A DNA stretch of 64,000 nucleotides. It comes from Rhodospirillum rubrum ATCC 11170. GTDB lineage: Bacteria; Pseudomonadota; Alphaproteobacteria; Rhodospirillales; Rhodospirillaceae. The notes under the pieces were generated by a model. The model did not search any database. It saw nothing but the letters and a program-made list of their open reading frames with translations, and was not told the origin of the DNA. This document shows, one piece after another, positions 54,888 to 63,066 of the stretch (its first letter is position 1; every line of letters starts with the position of its first letter). The position numbers were made by a program, and so were the translations under genes. The stretch spans positions 1,163,001-1,227,000 of the forward strand of contig NC_007643.1 of the NCBI RefSeq assembly GCF_000013085.1, given 5' to 3'.

Positions 54888-55939
54888 GCCGCTTCGGCGC
54901 GGCGCATCTGTTGGGCGGAGATGCCGAACCAGCGGACGAAGGCGCGGGAGAAGGCGCTGGGTTCGGAATAGCCGAGGAATTGGGCGATATCGGCCAAGGG
55001 CACATGGGGCTGGCTGACATAGCGTTTGGCCAAGGTGCGGCGCAGGTCGTCGACCACATCGGAAAAGCTCAACCCCTCGTCGGCCAGCCGGCGCTGCAGG
55101 GTCCAGCGCGCCAGACCCAGGGCCTCGGCCACATCCTCGATATGGGGGGCGCCTTCGGTCAGCAGGCGGCGGGTTTCGCCGCGCACCTGTTCGACGAAGG
55201 GAACCCGGCCGGTGCCGCCGCTGACGCTGAGTAACTCGTCGCGCAGGCGGGTCAGGCGGCCGAGGTCGCCGGCGGGCATCGGGCGCTCGCGGTCGCGGTC
55301 GCGAAAGACCAGGGCGTTGGTCGGTTGGCCGAAATGGATATCGGCGTCGAAGGCCCGGCCGTGGGCGGCCCATCCCTCGGGCCGGGGGTGCTCGAAATGC
55401 ACCTCCTCGGGACGCCAGCCCGGCCCCAATGCGGCGCGCAGCACATTGGCGAACATGCCCATGGTCAGTTCGGCATCCTGGCGGCGGTCGATGATCCGGC
55501 CATCAAGGATGCGGTATTCCAAGCGGAGCAGGGTTCCGTCGCGGCGCAGGCGGGTTTGGGTGGCCTGCTGATGGAAGGGAAAAAGCGTGGCGAGGTTATC
55601 AAGGGCGCTGCCCAGGGTCGGCGAGCACAGGGCGATCTCGCCAATCAGCCCGAGCATCGGCGGCAGAAAGCCCTGACCGAACCATAGGCCGAAATTGTCG
55701 TTGCCGGTGGCGACGGCGGCCAGTTCGAACATCGCCACATAAGATCCCAGGTCGAGCGACAGCCGGGGATCGCCCAGATCGCTTTCGCGCACCCCCGCCT
55801 TGATGAACACCGCGTCGGCATCGGCCCCCTGGGCGCGAATGCCCTGGGCGATGCCGCAAGCCGCCGCCGCCAGGATATTGCGTTGCCCAAAGGATAGGCG
55901 ATTCTGGCACATGTGCCGTGAGTCCAGGCTATGAGACAT
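54884..55939 (-). CDS. AraC-family transcriptional regulator
   Basis: The 351-residue protein has an N-terminal ligand domain of the arabinose_bd/OruR type (ACGIAQGIRAQGADADAVFIKAGVRESDLGDP, with FGLWFGQGFLPPMLG) and a C-terminal AraC HTH pair (PHIEDVAEALGLARWTLQRRLADEGLSF and PLADIAQFLGYSEPSAFSRAFVRWFG). The ATG at 55937-55939 opens the conserved region; the frame is open much further upstream but only as a shadow. It follows the ethanolamine permease gene by 104 bp in the same direction and probably activates the eut genes. Confidence 0.88.
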   Translation of the reverse strand: MSHSLDSRHMCQNRLSFGQRNILAAAACGIAQGIRAQGADADAVFIKAGVRESDLGDPRLSLDLGSYVAMFELAAVATGNDNFGLWFGQGFLPPMLGLIGEIALCSPTLGSALDNLATLFPFHQQATQTRLRRDGTLLRLEYRILDGRIIDRRQDAELTMGMFANVLRAALGPGWRPEEVHFEHPRPEGWAAHGRAFDADIHFGQPTNALVFRDRDRERPMPAGDLGRLTRLRDELLSVSGGTGRVPFVEQVRGETRRLLTEGAPHIEDVAEALGLARWTLQRRLADEGLSFSDVVDDLRRTLAKRYVSQPHVPLADIAQFLGYSEPSAFSRAFVRWFGISAQQMRRAEAA

Positions 55940-55962
55940 GGGGGCCTCGCCGATAAAGGCCA

Positions 55963-55989
55963 ACGGCCCCGCGCCTGTCGCGGGGCCGT
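55963..55989 (-). terminator. Hairpin after the eut operon
   Basis: ACGGCCCCGCG (55963-55973) pairs perfectly with CGCGGGGCCGT (55979-55989) around 5 nt. It lies downstream of the permease gene and upstream of the AraC gene. The absence of a T-run suggests partial or factor-dependent termination. Confidence 0.6.
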
Positions 55990-56043
55990 CGAAACGGTCG
56001 GGGATATCTTTGCAAAGCCCGGGCCAAGGATGATCCCGGCCGC

Positions 56044-57468
56044 TTAGTCGACCAAGCTGCGCGCTTCGGTCTGGGCGATGGTCTCGATGCCGCCGACCGA
56101 TAGCAGGCCGTCGCCCGGGGCGGCGGCGCGCAGATGGGCGGTGAAGCGGTAGAACAGCCAGCCCGCTGCCATCAGCCCGACGAACAGGCCAAAGACCATC
56201 GGGTTGAAGTAGATCATGGTGATCAGGGCGACCACCGCCATGGCCAGGGCGATCGCCGGAAACACCGGATAGAACGGGGCGCGGAAGGGACGGTCGAGGG
56301 CCGGCTCGCTCTGGCGCAGGCGGAAGAGGGCGGCCATGCTCATGATGTACATGACGATGGCGCCAAAGACCGACATGGTGACGATATTGGCGGTCAAAGG
56401 CAGGCCGCCGATGGAAATGAACGAGTCCGAGAAGATGGCGGCGATGCCGATGACGCCGCCGGCGAGGATCGCCCAATGGGGCGTCTTGCGCGAGGGATGG
56501 ACGGTGGAGAAGACGGCGGGCAGGAAGCCGGCGCGGGCGAGGGCGAAGATCTGGCGCGAATAGCCCATGATGATGCCGTGGAACGAGGCGATCAGGCCAA
56601 ACAGGCCGATCCACACCAGCATGTGCAACCAGCCGCTGGACTCGCCGACCACCACCTTCATCGCCTGGGGCAGCGGGTCGTTGATGTTGGACAGCGCCTT
56701 CCAGTCGCCAACGCCGCCGGCGAAGATCATCGTGCCGAAGGCCAGGAAAACCAGGGTCAGGATGCCAGCGATATAGGCCTTGGGAACGGTGGTGCGCGGA
56801 TCCTTGGTTTCCTCGGCCGCCATCGCCGCCCCTTCGATCGCCAGGAAGAACCAGATGGCGAAGGGAATGGCCGCGAAGATGCCCGAGAGCGATCCGAACG
56901 AGAAACCGCTTTCGCCCGACCAGCCGTTGGCGACGAAATTGGTAAACGAGAAGCCCGGCGAAACCACGCCCATGAACACCAGCAATTCGGCGATGGCCAG
57001 AACCGTCACCAGCAATTCGAAGGTGGCGGCGATGGTGACCCCGGCGATATTGAGCGCCATGAACACGACATAGGCGCCGACGGCGGCTAGCTTGGGATCA
57101 AGTCCGGGGAACTGGACATTGAGATAGGCGCCGATCGCCAGCGAAATCGCCGGCGGGGCGAAGACGAATTCGATCAAGGTGGCAAAGCCGGCCAGGAAGC
57201 CGCCCAGCGGGCCGAAGGCGCGGTAGCTATAGGCAAAGGGGCCGCCGGCATGGGGAATGGCCGTGGTCAACTCGGTGAAGCTGAAGATAAAGGTGGTGTA
57301 CATCACGGCGATCAGGATGGTGGTCACCAGAAAGCCCAGCGTTCCGGCCTGATCCCAGCCGTAGCTCCAGCCGAAGTATTCCCCTGAAATCACCAGCCCG
57401 ACGGCGATGCCCCACAGGTGGAGCCCGCTCAGGCTTTTCTTGAGCGTGGGTTTGATCGACAAGGTCAT
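56044..57468 (-). CDS. eat: Ethanolamine permease, APC superfamily (Eat type)
   Basis: The 474-residue protein has about twelve membrane helices and the motifs of ethanolamine permeases: LSGLHLWGIAVGLVISGEYFGWSYGWDQAG at the N-terminus, ELTTAIPHAGGPFAYSYRAFGPLGG, and AIEGAAMAAEETKDPRTTVPKAYIAGI. It imports ethanolamine through the inner membrane. Its start overlaps the eutC stop by 4 bp (57465-57468). Together with eutB and eutC it forms a minimal ethanolamine-use operon. Confidence 0.92.
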   Translation of the reverse strand: MTLSIKPTLKKSLSGLHLWGIAVGLVISGEYFGWSYGWDQAGTLGFLVTTILIAVMYTTFIFSFTELTTAIPHAGGPFAYSYRAFGPLGGFLAGFATLIEFVFAPPAISLAIGAYLNVQFPGLDPKLAAVGAYVVFMALNIAGVTIAATFELLVTVLAIAELLVFMGVVSPGFSFTNFVANGWSGESGFSFGSLSGIFAAIPFAIWFFLAIEGAAMAAEETKDPRTTVPKAYIAGILTLVFLAFGTMIFAGGVGDWKALSNINDPLPQAMKVVVGESSGWLHMLVWIGLFGLIASFHGIIMGYSRQIFALARAGFLPAVFSTVHPSRKTPHWAILAGGVIGIAAIFSDSFISIGGLPLTANIVTMSVFGAIVMYIMSMAALFRLRQSEPALDRPFRAPFYPVFPAIALAMAVVALITMIYFNPMVFGLFVGLMAAGWLFYRFTAHLRAAAPGDGLLSVGGIETIAQTEARSLVD

Positions 57469-58280
57469 GACGATAACTCTCCTAAGCGGTCGGACGGGTC
57501 GAGGACAGGCGGTAGGTTTCCCCCCTCACCGGCCCCGAGGCGGGGCTGAGCCTCTTCCTTGAGCCCGATGCCGGTGATCCGGCGGCGCAGGCCTTCCTCG
57601 ACCAGCCAGCACAGGGTGCGGGCGGCCTGATCGGCGTGGAGGCCGTCGGCGTGAATGTTGGAAATGCAGTTGCGCTCCGAATCCCGCCGACCGGGGCGGG
57701 GATCGAAGGTGATGTAGGCGCCCAGCGAATCGGCGACCGACAAACCCGGGCGCTCGCCGATCAGCACGGCGACCATGCGCGCCTTCAACCGGGCGCCGAT
57801 GTCATCGCCCAGCGCCACCCGCGACTGGCTGGCGATGACCAGCGGGCCGACCGAAAGCCGGCCGCCCAGGGTTTCAAGGGCGGCGCGCACGGTGGCTTGG
57901 GCATGGGCGGCGACGGCGGCGGCCGACAGGCCATCGGCGATCACGAACACCACATCCCAGCCCTGTCCGCCTTCGCCCAGGGCGTCAAGGCGGGCGGCGC
58001 TCTCGTCGTCGAGCCTGCGGCCGAGATCGGGGCGGCGCAGATAAACGGCGCGGTCGCTGGCGGCGCTGTGGACCGTTGCTGTGGGCAAGGGGGCGAAGGC
58101 GCGGGCCAGGGCCTCGGCGTCGATCGCGCCATGAACGGCGTCGCGGGCCCGGGCATGGGCGATCTGGAACTCGAGCAGGGCGGTGGTCGGCAGGGCGTCA
58201 CCGCTGCGCCCCAGGCCGACCCGGGCGCGGGTGGCGGCGCGGAAGCGGGCGAAGGGATCGACGACGGGGGGAAGGGTCAT
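57465..58280 (-). CDS. eutC: EutC, ethanolamine ammonia-lyase small subunit
   Basis: The 271-residue protein has the EutC features: RFRAATRARVGLGRSGDALPTTALLEFQIAHARARDAVH at the start, SDRAVYLRRPDLGRRL, DVVFVIADGLSAAAV and RDSERNCISNIHADGL. It binds adenosylcobalamin with EutB, which converts ethanolamine to acetaldehyde and ammonia. The ATG at 58278-58280 is preceded by a purine-rich site. The gene is 7 bp after eutB and overlaps the permease gene by 4 bp, giving the order eutB-eutC-eat. Confidence 0.95.
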   Translation of the reverse strand: MTLPPVVDPFARFRAATRARVGLGRSGDALPTTALLEFQIAHARARDAVHGAIDAEALARAFAPLPTATVHSAASDRAVYLRRPDLGRRLDDESAARLDALGEGGQGWDVVFVIADGLSAAAVAAHAQATVRAALETLGGRLSVGPLVIASQSRVALGDDIGARLKARMVAVLIGERPGLSVADSLGAYITFDPRPGRRDSERNCISNIHADGLHADQAARTLCWLVEEGLRRRITGIGLKEEAQPRLGAGEGGNLPPVLDPSDRLGELSS

Positions 58281-58287
58281 GGCCGTC

Positions 58288-59679
58288 TCAGCCTCCCGAA
58301 GCCAGAAGGCGACGCAGGGCCGGGGCGCTGGCATCGAGCGGCGGCAGGCGTCCGCCGGCGTCGCTCATGCCCATGCGCGCGAGCCAGTCGGCGAATTCGG
58401 GGGCGGGGCGGCGGTCAAGCAGATGACGCAGGCCAAGGATGTCGTGATAGGACAGGCTCTGATAATTGAGCATCACGTCATCGGCGCCGGGCACGCCGAT
58501 CAGGAAGGTGACCCCGGCGACGCCAAGCAGGGTCATCAGGGTATCCATATCGTCCTGATCGGCCTCGGCGTGGTTGGTGTAGCAGACATCCACCCCCATC
58601 GGCAGGCCAAGCAGCTTGCCGCAGCAGTGATCTTCCAGGCCGGCGCGGATGATCTGCTTGGAATCATACAGATATTCCGGGCCGATAAAGCCGACGACCG
58701 TATTGACGATCAGCGGCTTGAAGGCCCGGCAGACCGCATAGGCGCGGACCTCGACGGTTTGCTGATCGACGCCGTGGTGGGCGTCGGCCGACAGCGCCGC
58801 GCCCTGGCCGGTCTCGAAATACATGACGTTGTCGCCCACCGTGCCGCGCCGCAGCGACAAGGCCGCCTCGCGGGCTTCGCCCAGCAGCGACAAGCTGATG
58901 CCAAAGCCGGCATTGGCCGCCTCGGTGCCGGCGACCGACTGGAAGACAAGGTCGAGGGGGGCGCCGCGGTTGATCGCCTCGATGCTGTTGGTGACATGGG
59001 TCAGCACGCAAGATTGGCTGGGGATGTCGAAGCGCTGGCGCACGGCGTCCAGCATCTCAAGCAAGGTGACGCAGGCGCCGACGTTATCGGTCGCCGGATT
59101 GATGCCGATCACCGCGTCGCCCATGCCAAACAGCAGACCGTCAAGGGTCGAGGCGGCGATACCGGCGGGATCATCGGTGGGGTGGTTGGGCTGAAGGCGG
59201 CTGGCCAGACGGCCGGGCAAGCCCAGCGTCGTGCGAAAGCCGGTGATCACCTGGCATTTCGCCGCCACGGCGATCAGATCGGCGTTGCGCATCAGCTTGC
59301 TGACGGCGGCGACCATTTCCGGGGTCAGTCCGGGGGCGAGGGCGGCAAGGGCGGCGCTATCGGCGGCATAGGACAGCAGCCAGTCGCGAAAGCCGCCAAC
59401 GGTCAGGCTGGCGACCGGGGCGAAGGCGGCGCCATCGTGGGTATCGATGATCAGCCGGGTGACTTCGTCGCTCTCATAGGGAACAAGCGGCGTGTCAAGG
59501 AAGGCGCGCAGGGGCAGATCGGCGAGAACGAGGCGGGCCGCCATGCGCTGGGCGTCGCTCTCGGCGGCCAGTCCGGCCAGTTCGTCGCCCGAGCGGCGCG
59601 GCGAGGCGCAGGCCATCACCGTTCGCAAATCGGCGAAGTCGTAGCGTGTTCCCCCCACCGTCGCCCGATACAATCCCAT
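58288..59679 (-). CDS. eutB: EutB, ethanolamine ammonia-lyase large subunit
   Basis: The 463-residue protein shows YRATVGGTRYDFADLRTVMACASPRRSGDELAGLAA at the start, TRLIIDTHD, GLPGRLASRLQPNHPTDDPAGIAAS, and later FIGPEYLYDSKQIIRAGLEDHCCGKLLGLPMGVDVCYTNHAEADQDDMD, all strongly conserved in EutB. It is the catalytic barrel of the B12-dependent lyase. The ATG at 59677-59679 is chosen; an earlier in-frame start adds 12 residues. No carboxysome-like shell genes are seen next to it. It is the first gene of the operon. Confidence 0.96.
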   Translation of the reverse strand: MGLYRATVGGTRYDFADLRTVMACASPRRSGDELAGLAAESDAQRMAARLVLADLPLRAFLDTPLVPYESDEVTRLIIDTHDGAAFAPVASLTVGGFRDWLLSYAADSAALAALAPGLTPEMVAAVSKLMRNADLIAVAAKCQVITGFRTTLGLPGRLASRLQPNHPTDDPAGIAASTLDGLLFGMGDAVIGINPATDNVGACVTLLEMLDAVRQRFDIPSQSCVLTHVTNSIEAINRGAPLDLVFQSVAGTEAANAGFGISLSLLGEAREAALSLRRGTVGDNVMYFETGQGAALSADAHHGVDQQTVEVRAYAVCRAFKPLIVNTVVGFIGPEYLYDSKQIIRAGLEDHCCGKLLGLPMGVDVCYTNHAEADQDDMDTLMTLLGVAGVTFLIGVPGADDVMLNYQSLSYHDILGLRHLLDRRPAPEFADWLARMGMSDAGGRLPPLDASAPALRRLLASGG

Positions 59680-59747
59680 CGTTCCCGTCCCCCCTGCCTT
59701 GGCGGACCGTCCCAAGCCTGGGGCCAGACGGTGCGACCGCGCTTATT

Positions 59748-59766
59748 CTGGTCCGGGTCGGACCAG
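59748..59766. promoter_or_regulatory. Perfect palindrome upstream of eutB
   Basis: CTGGTCCGGGTCGGACCAG is a perfect 8-3-8 dyad centred about 78 bp upstream of the eutB start. It is a plausible regulator binding site at the eut promoter. Confidence 0.55.
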
Positions 59767-59859
59767 AGCGACTTGACATCTGAGCACAAAAAGAGGGCGT
59801 TTTATAACTATGCCTAAATTATGGGCTTTTGCCGATGGGAGCGGCGTGGCTCCCCAGCA

Positions 59860-59897
59860 AAAAGGCCCCGGCTCGTTTCAAGGAGCCGGGGCCTTCC
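59860..59897 (-). terminator. Intrinsic terminator of the YciF-like gene
   Basis: AAGGCCCCGGCTC (59862-59874) pairs perfectly with GAGCCGGGGCCTT (59883-59895) around 8 nt. Read on the minus strand the stem is followed by a T-run. It lies 25 bp beyond the stop codon of the gene ending at 59921. Confidence 0.9.
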
Positions 59898-59920
59898 GCC
59901 AAGGGTTATAAAAAAGCGGG

Positions 59921-60427
59921 CTACTCTGCCGCCCGCAGGTTGATCGCGGAATAGGCGAGGGCCGAGAGCTTTTCGTCGGTCGCCTTCTCCTCGGCCAGGG
60001 TTTCTTCAAGCAACTGGGCGCAGTCATCGGCCCCCAGACGTTTCGCCCAGGCGACCAGGGTGCCGTAGCGGGTGATCTCGTAATGCTCGACCGCCTGGGC
60101 CGCCGAGATCAGCGCCGCGTCGAGGACCTCGGTGTCACGGATTTCACCGGCCAAATCCTCGGCCTCGTCGATGATGCCATCGATCGCCGCGCATTTCGTC
60201 GCCTTCGGCTCGACGCCATGATTGGCGAAGACTTGCTCCAGGCGTTCCACCTGCTTTTGCGTTTCGTGCAAATGCGTCTCGAAGCCTTCGCGGAGCGCGC
60301 TGTCGGTGGCCTTCTCGATCATCTTGGGAAGGGCCGTCAGGATTTTTTGCTCGGCGTAGTAGATATCTTCCAGCGCATGGACGAAAAGGTCATCCAGACT
60401 GCCGATATCTTTGATGAACAGTCCCAT
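59921..60427 (-). CDS. YciF-like (DUF892) ferritin-fold protein
   Basis: The 168-residue protein begins MGLFIKDIGSLDDLFVHALEDIYYAEQKILTALPKMIEKATD, the DUF892 signature, with metal-site carboxylates in LEDIYYAEQKIL and HLHETQKQVERLEQVF. HYEITRYGTLVAWAKRLG and LLEETLAEEKATDEKLS form the second half of the four-helix bundle. These proteins are stress-induced, with a rubrerythrin-like iron site in some. AAGGAGA precedes the ATG at 60425-60427. It is monocistronic, with its own terminator. Confidence 0.92.
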   Translation of the reverse strand: MGLFIKDIGSLDDLFVHALEDIYYAEQKILTALPKMIEKATDSALREGFETHLHETQKQVERLEQVFANHGVEPKATKCAAIDGIIDEAEDLAGEIRDTEVLDAALISAAQAVEHYEITRYGTLVAWAKRLGADDCAQLLEETLAEEKATDEKLSALAYSAINLRAAE

Positions 60428-60705
60428 CGGAAATCTCCTTGTGATGGCATTTTTTCGCTCTTCTGGCCGGCCGGGGGAGGATAGGGGGGCGGCTCCGGCC
60501 AACCGTGGACGGGAAACCAACGATCAATCCCGCCGGCTGTTTCACCGAAAAAGGCCATGATCTTGGCGAAACGAAGCGATCCTTCCGTCTATTGATGCGA
60601 AGGGGTTGAAAGCGCCCGTCCGGCCAGTCATACCCGGGGGTGACGCGGCGTGCGGATCGCCGGAAGGCGACCCCGGAACGAACGACGAGGAAAGAAGGGA
60701 CGGCG

Positions 60706-62967
60706 ATGATTCCCATTTTCAAGGCATGGGCCGCACGCAAGCGCAGTAGCGAGCCGACGGCCGGACAATCGGAGTTCGATCTCGCCGATCCCTTTGTCGC
60801 CTTCTCCGACTCCGACTCCGCTCCACCCTCGGCCGAGCCCCCTTCGTTCGGTCCACCGGCCGCCGCGCTGCCCCCGGTTTTGACAAAGGGCGATGGCGAG
60901 GGGACCGAGGATCCGCTTGTTGCTTGGCGCGCCGAGGAGAGCCCGCGCCGGCGGACCGATCCTCCGCCCGCCGAGCGGCGCCACGATCCGTTCCTCGGCG
61001 GGTCTTTCGGCGGCGCGGGCGATGCCGTGGCCGAAGAGGTCTCGCGGGCGCTGTCCTGGGACGAGGCGGAGAAGACCGGCGGCCGCGTGGGGGAGGGCGA
61101 GGCCGATACGCTCGATCCTGTGGACGAGGACGACCTGTATGAGCCGCTGAGCGCGACCCCGCGCGATCCCGACGCGCCGCGCATAGCCCGCGATCCGCCG
61201 TCGCCCCTCGGGGTCGACCCTTTGGAGGCGCCGCGCCGCGAAGCCGAGGATCACCGGGAGTTTTCGATCCCCCGCTCCGAACCCCTGGCGCCTTTCTTGT
61301 TGCCCCCTCTGCCCGAAGACCCCCTGGCGACCAGCCCGTCCCGGGAGGGCCGGCCGCCGCGACAGGGGGTGGACAAGTCCGACGATCCGGCGGCCATGGC
61401 GCCGCTTGCCGCCGCCGCGCCGGTTGAACGTCCTTCCGGGCAGACGGGCCGCCGTGAGCCTCCCCTTGCGGACATCGCCGACGCGAGCGATTCCGAGCCG
61501 CCCGAGGAGGAGGACCGCGCCGACGAGCAACAGGCGTCGCTCGGGCCGGGCCTTGGCGAGGGGGCGGCCCATGGTATGCCGGCTTTTCTGGCCGAGCCGG
61601 CCAGCGCCCGGTCCGAAGCCCGGACGCGCCTTGATCCGGTGGCCTGCGGACTGCTCGGGCTGATGGTCTCATTGGGCCCCCTTGGTGTTGCGGCGGGAAC
61701 GGTCCTGGCGACGGGGAGGATGCCGACGGACCGCTGGACGCTGGCCGCCGCCGGGGGGCTTGCCGGACTGTTTTTGGTTTGCGCTGGCCTGGCGGCCTGG
61801 GGGATCTGGCGCCATCTCGGCGGGCGGATCACTCGGTTAAGCGCCCAGATCGAGGCGACGGACCAGCGCGGGCGTTTCCTCGGCCGTCAGGCGCGGGCGG
61901 CCAAGGCCTATCTCTCGGGCGTGCTCGACGGGGCGCCGCTGGCCATCGTCACCCTTGACGGCCGGGGCACCATCATTGGCCTCAACCCGGCCGCCGAGGC
62001 GCTGTTTGGCTATCCGTTGCCCCGCGCCGTCGGCCGGCCGCTGTCCCTGCTGACCGCGGCGGGCGAAGACGGCGGCCCGCCCTGGCCGGCCCCGACCGGC
62101 GAGGAAGAGGGGCCGCGTCGCGTCGAGGGGCGGCGTGCCGATGGCAGCGTCTTTCCCGCCGAGCTCAGTTTGCGGGCGCTGCGCCGTGAAAACGGCGGCG
62201 GGCTGGTGGTGTTGTTCCTGCACGATCTTTCGGCCGAAGGGGGGGCAAAGAGCTTGGCGGAAAGCGGCCGCGCCGAGAGCGCCTTCCTTGATGTGCTCGC
62301 CAGCGAACTGGTCGTTCCGGTGGAAGCGATGGCCCTGGCCCTGAGATCGAGCCACCCCGACCTTGAACGGGTCGAGCAGGCGCTATCGCTTCTCGGGCAG
62401 ATCGCCACCGACGTGCGCGGCTTCGCCAATCTGGAAGCCGGCCGCGTCGCCTTGGAATTCGCCCCCGTCGAGGTGCGCGCCGTCTGCACCCGGGCGCGTG
62501 CGGCCGTTCTGGCGCCGGCGGCGGAATTCGGCCTGAAGGTCGGTGTTTCCGTCGCCCCCGATACGCCCGAAACCATCCTCGGCGACGAAGCCCTGCTTGA
62601 AACCGTGCTGACCAATCTTCTTGATTGCGCCTTGCAGTTCAACGCGCTCGATCCGGCCGCGCATGCCGCCTTGCCCGGCAGTATCACCTTGTCGGTGCGG
62701 CCGCTGGACAATCCCCCCGGTCGCCTGCGCATCGAAGTGGGATGCCCCGCCAGCGAGGGGGGGCGCGACGGCCTGGATCCGGCCAGCCGGCGGCGCGGGC
62801 CGATCCTGCCCGGCGCCCGGTTGCGGCTGGAACCCGTCGGCAGTCGCGGGCGGACCGGCACCATTCTGGTGATCACCCGGCGCTTGGCCGAATTGATGGG
62901 TGGCCGGGTCGGCATGGAAAGCTTCCCCGGACGCGGCACCGTGTTGTGGTTCGAACTCGACGATTAG
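60706..62967 (+). CDS. Membrane PAS protein with a degenerate histidine-kinase core
   Basis: The 753-residue protein has a 310-residue acidic, Pro-rich, probably disordered N-terminus, two membrane helices (about 311-335 and 345-370), a PAS domain (about 398-515, SGVLDGAPLAIVTLDGRGTIIGLNPAAEALFGY), and a kinase-like C-terminus. The H-box, normally SHELRTPL, reads ASELVVPV with Ser at about 533 in place of His. The N-box (VLTNLLDCALQF) lacks its second Asn. The G-box reads GRTGTILVITRRL without the GxGLGL pattern. A phosphotransfer-dead pseudokinase is likely. AAGAAGGGA precedes the ATG at 60706. It is convergent with the next gene. Confidence 0.8.
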   Translation: MIPIFKAWAARKRSSEPTAGQSEFDLADPFVAFSDSDSAPPSAEPPSFGPPAAALPPVLTKGDGEGTEDPLVAWRAEESPRRRTDPPPAERRHDPFLGGSFGGAGDAVAEEVSRALSWDEAEKTGGRVGEGEADTLDPVDEDDLYEPLSATPRDPDAPRIARDPPSPLGVDPLEAPRREAEDHREFSIPRSEPLAPFLLPPLPEDPLATSPSREGRPPRQGVDKSDDPAAMAPLAAAAPVERPSGQTGRREPPLADIADASDSEPPEEEDRADEQQASLGPGLGEGAAHGMPAFLAEPASARSEARTRLDPVACGLLGLMVSLGPLGVAAGTVLATGRMPTDRWTLAAAGGLAGLFLVCAGLAAWGIWRHLGGRITRLSAQIEATDQRGRFLGRQARAAKAYLSGVLDGAPLAIVTLDGRGTIIGLNPAAEALFGYPLPRAVGRPLSLLTAAGEDGGPPWPAPTGEEEGPRRVEGRRADGSVFPAELSLRALRRENGGGLVVLFLHDLSAEGGAKSLAESGRAESAFLDVLASELVVPVEAMALALRSSHPDLERVEQALSLLGQIATDVRGFANLEAGRVALEFAPVEVRAVCTRARAAVLAPAAEFGLKVGVSVAPDTPETILGDEALLETVLTNLLDCALQFNALDPAAHAALPGSITLSVRPLDNPPGRLRIEVGCPASEGGRDGLDPASRRRGPILPGARLRLEPVGSRGRTGTILVITRRLAELMGGRVGMESFPGRGTVLWFELDD

Positions 62968-63066
62968 AACAAATCCCCGAGCGCTCGGAACCAGAGCGCG
63001 ACGACGATTTGCTTCACTGTCAGTATTCTGGAGCGGGTGCGGGGACCAAGTTTCACGCGTCCCGCC

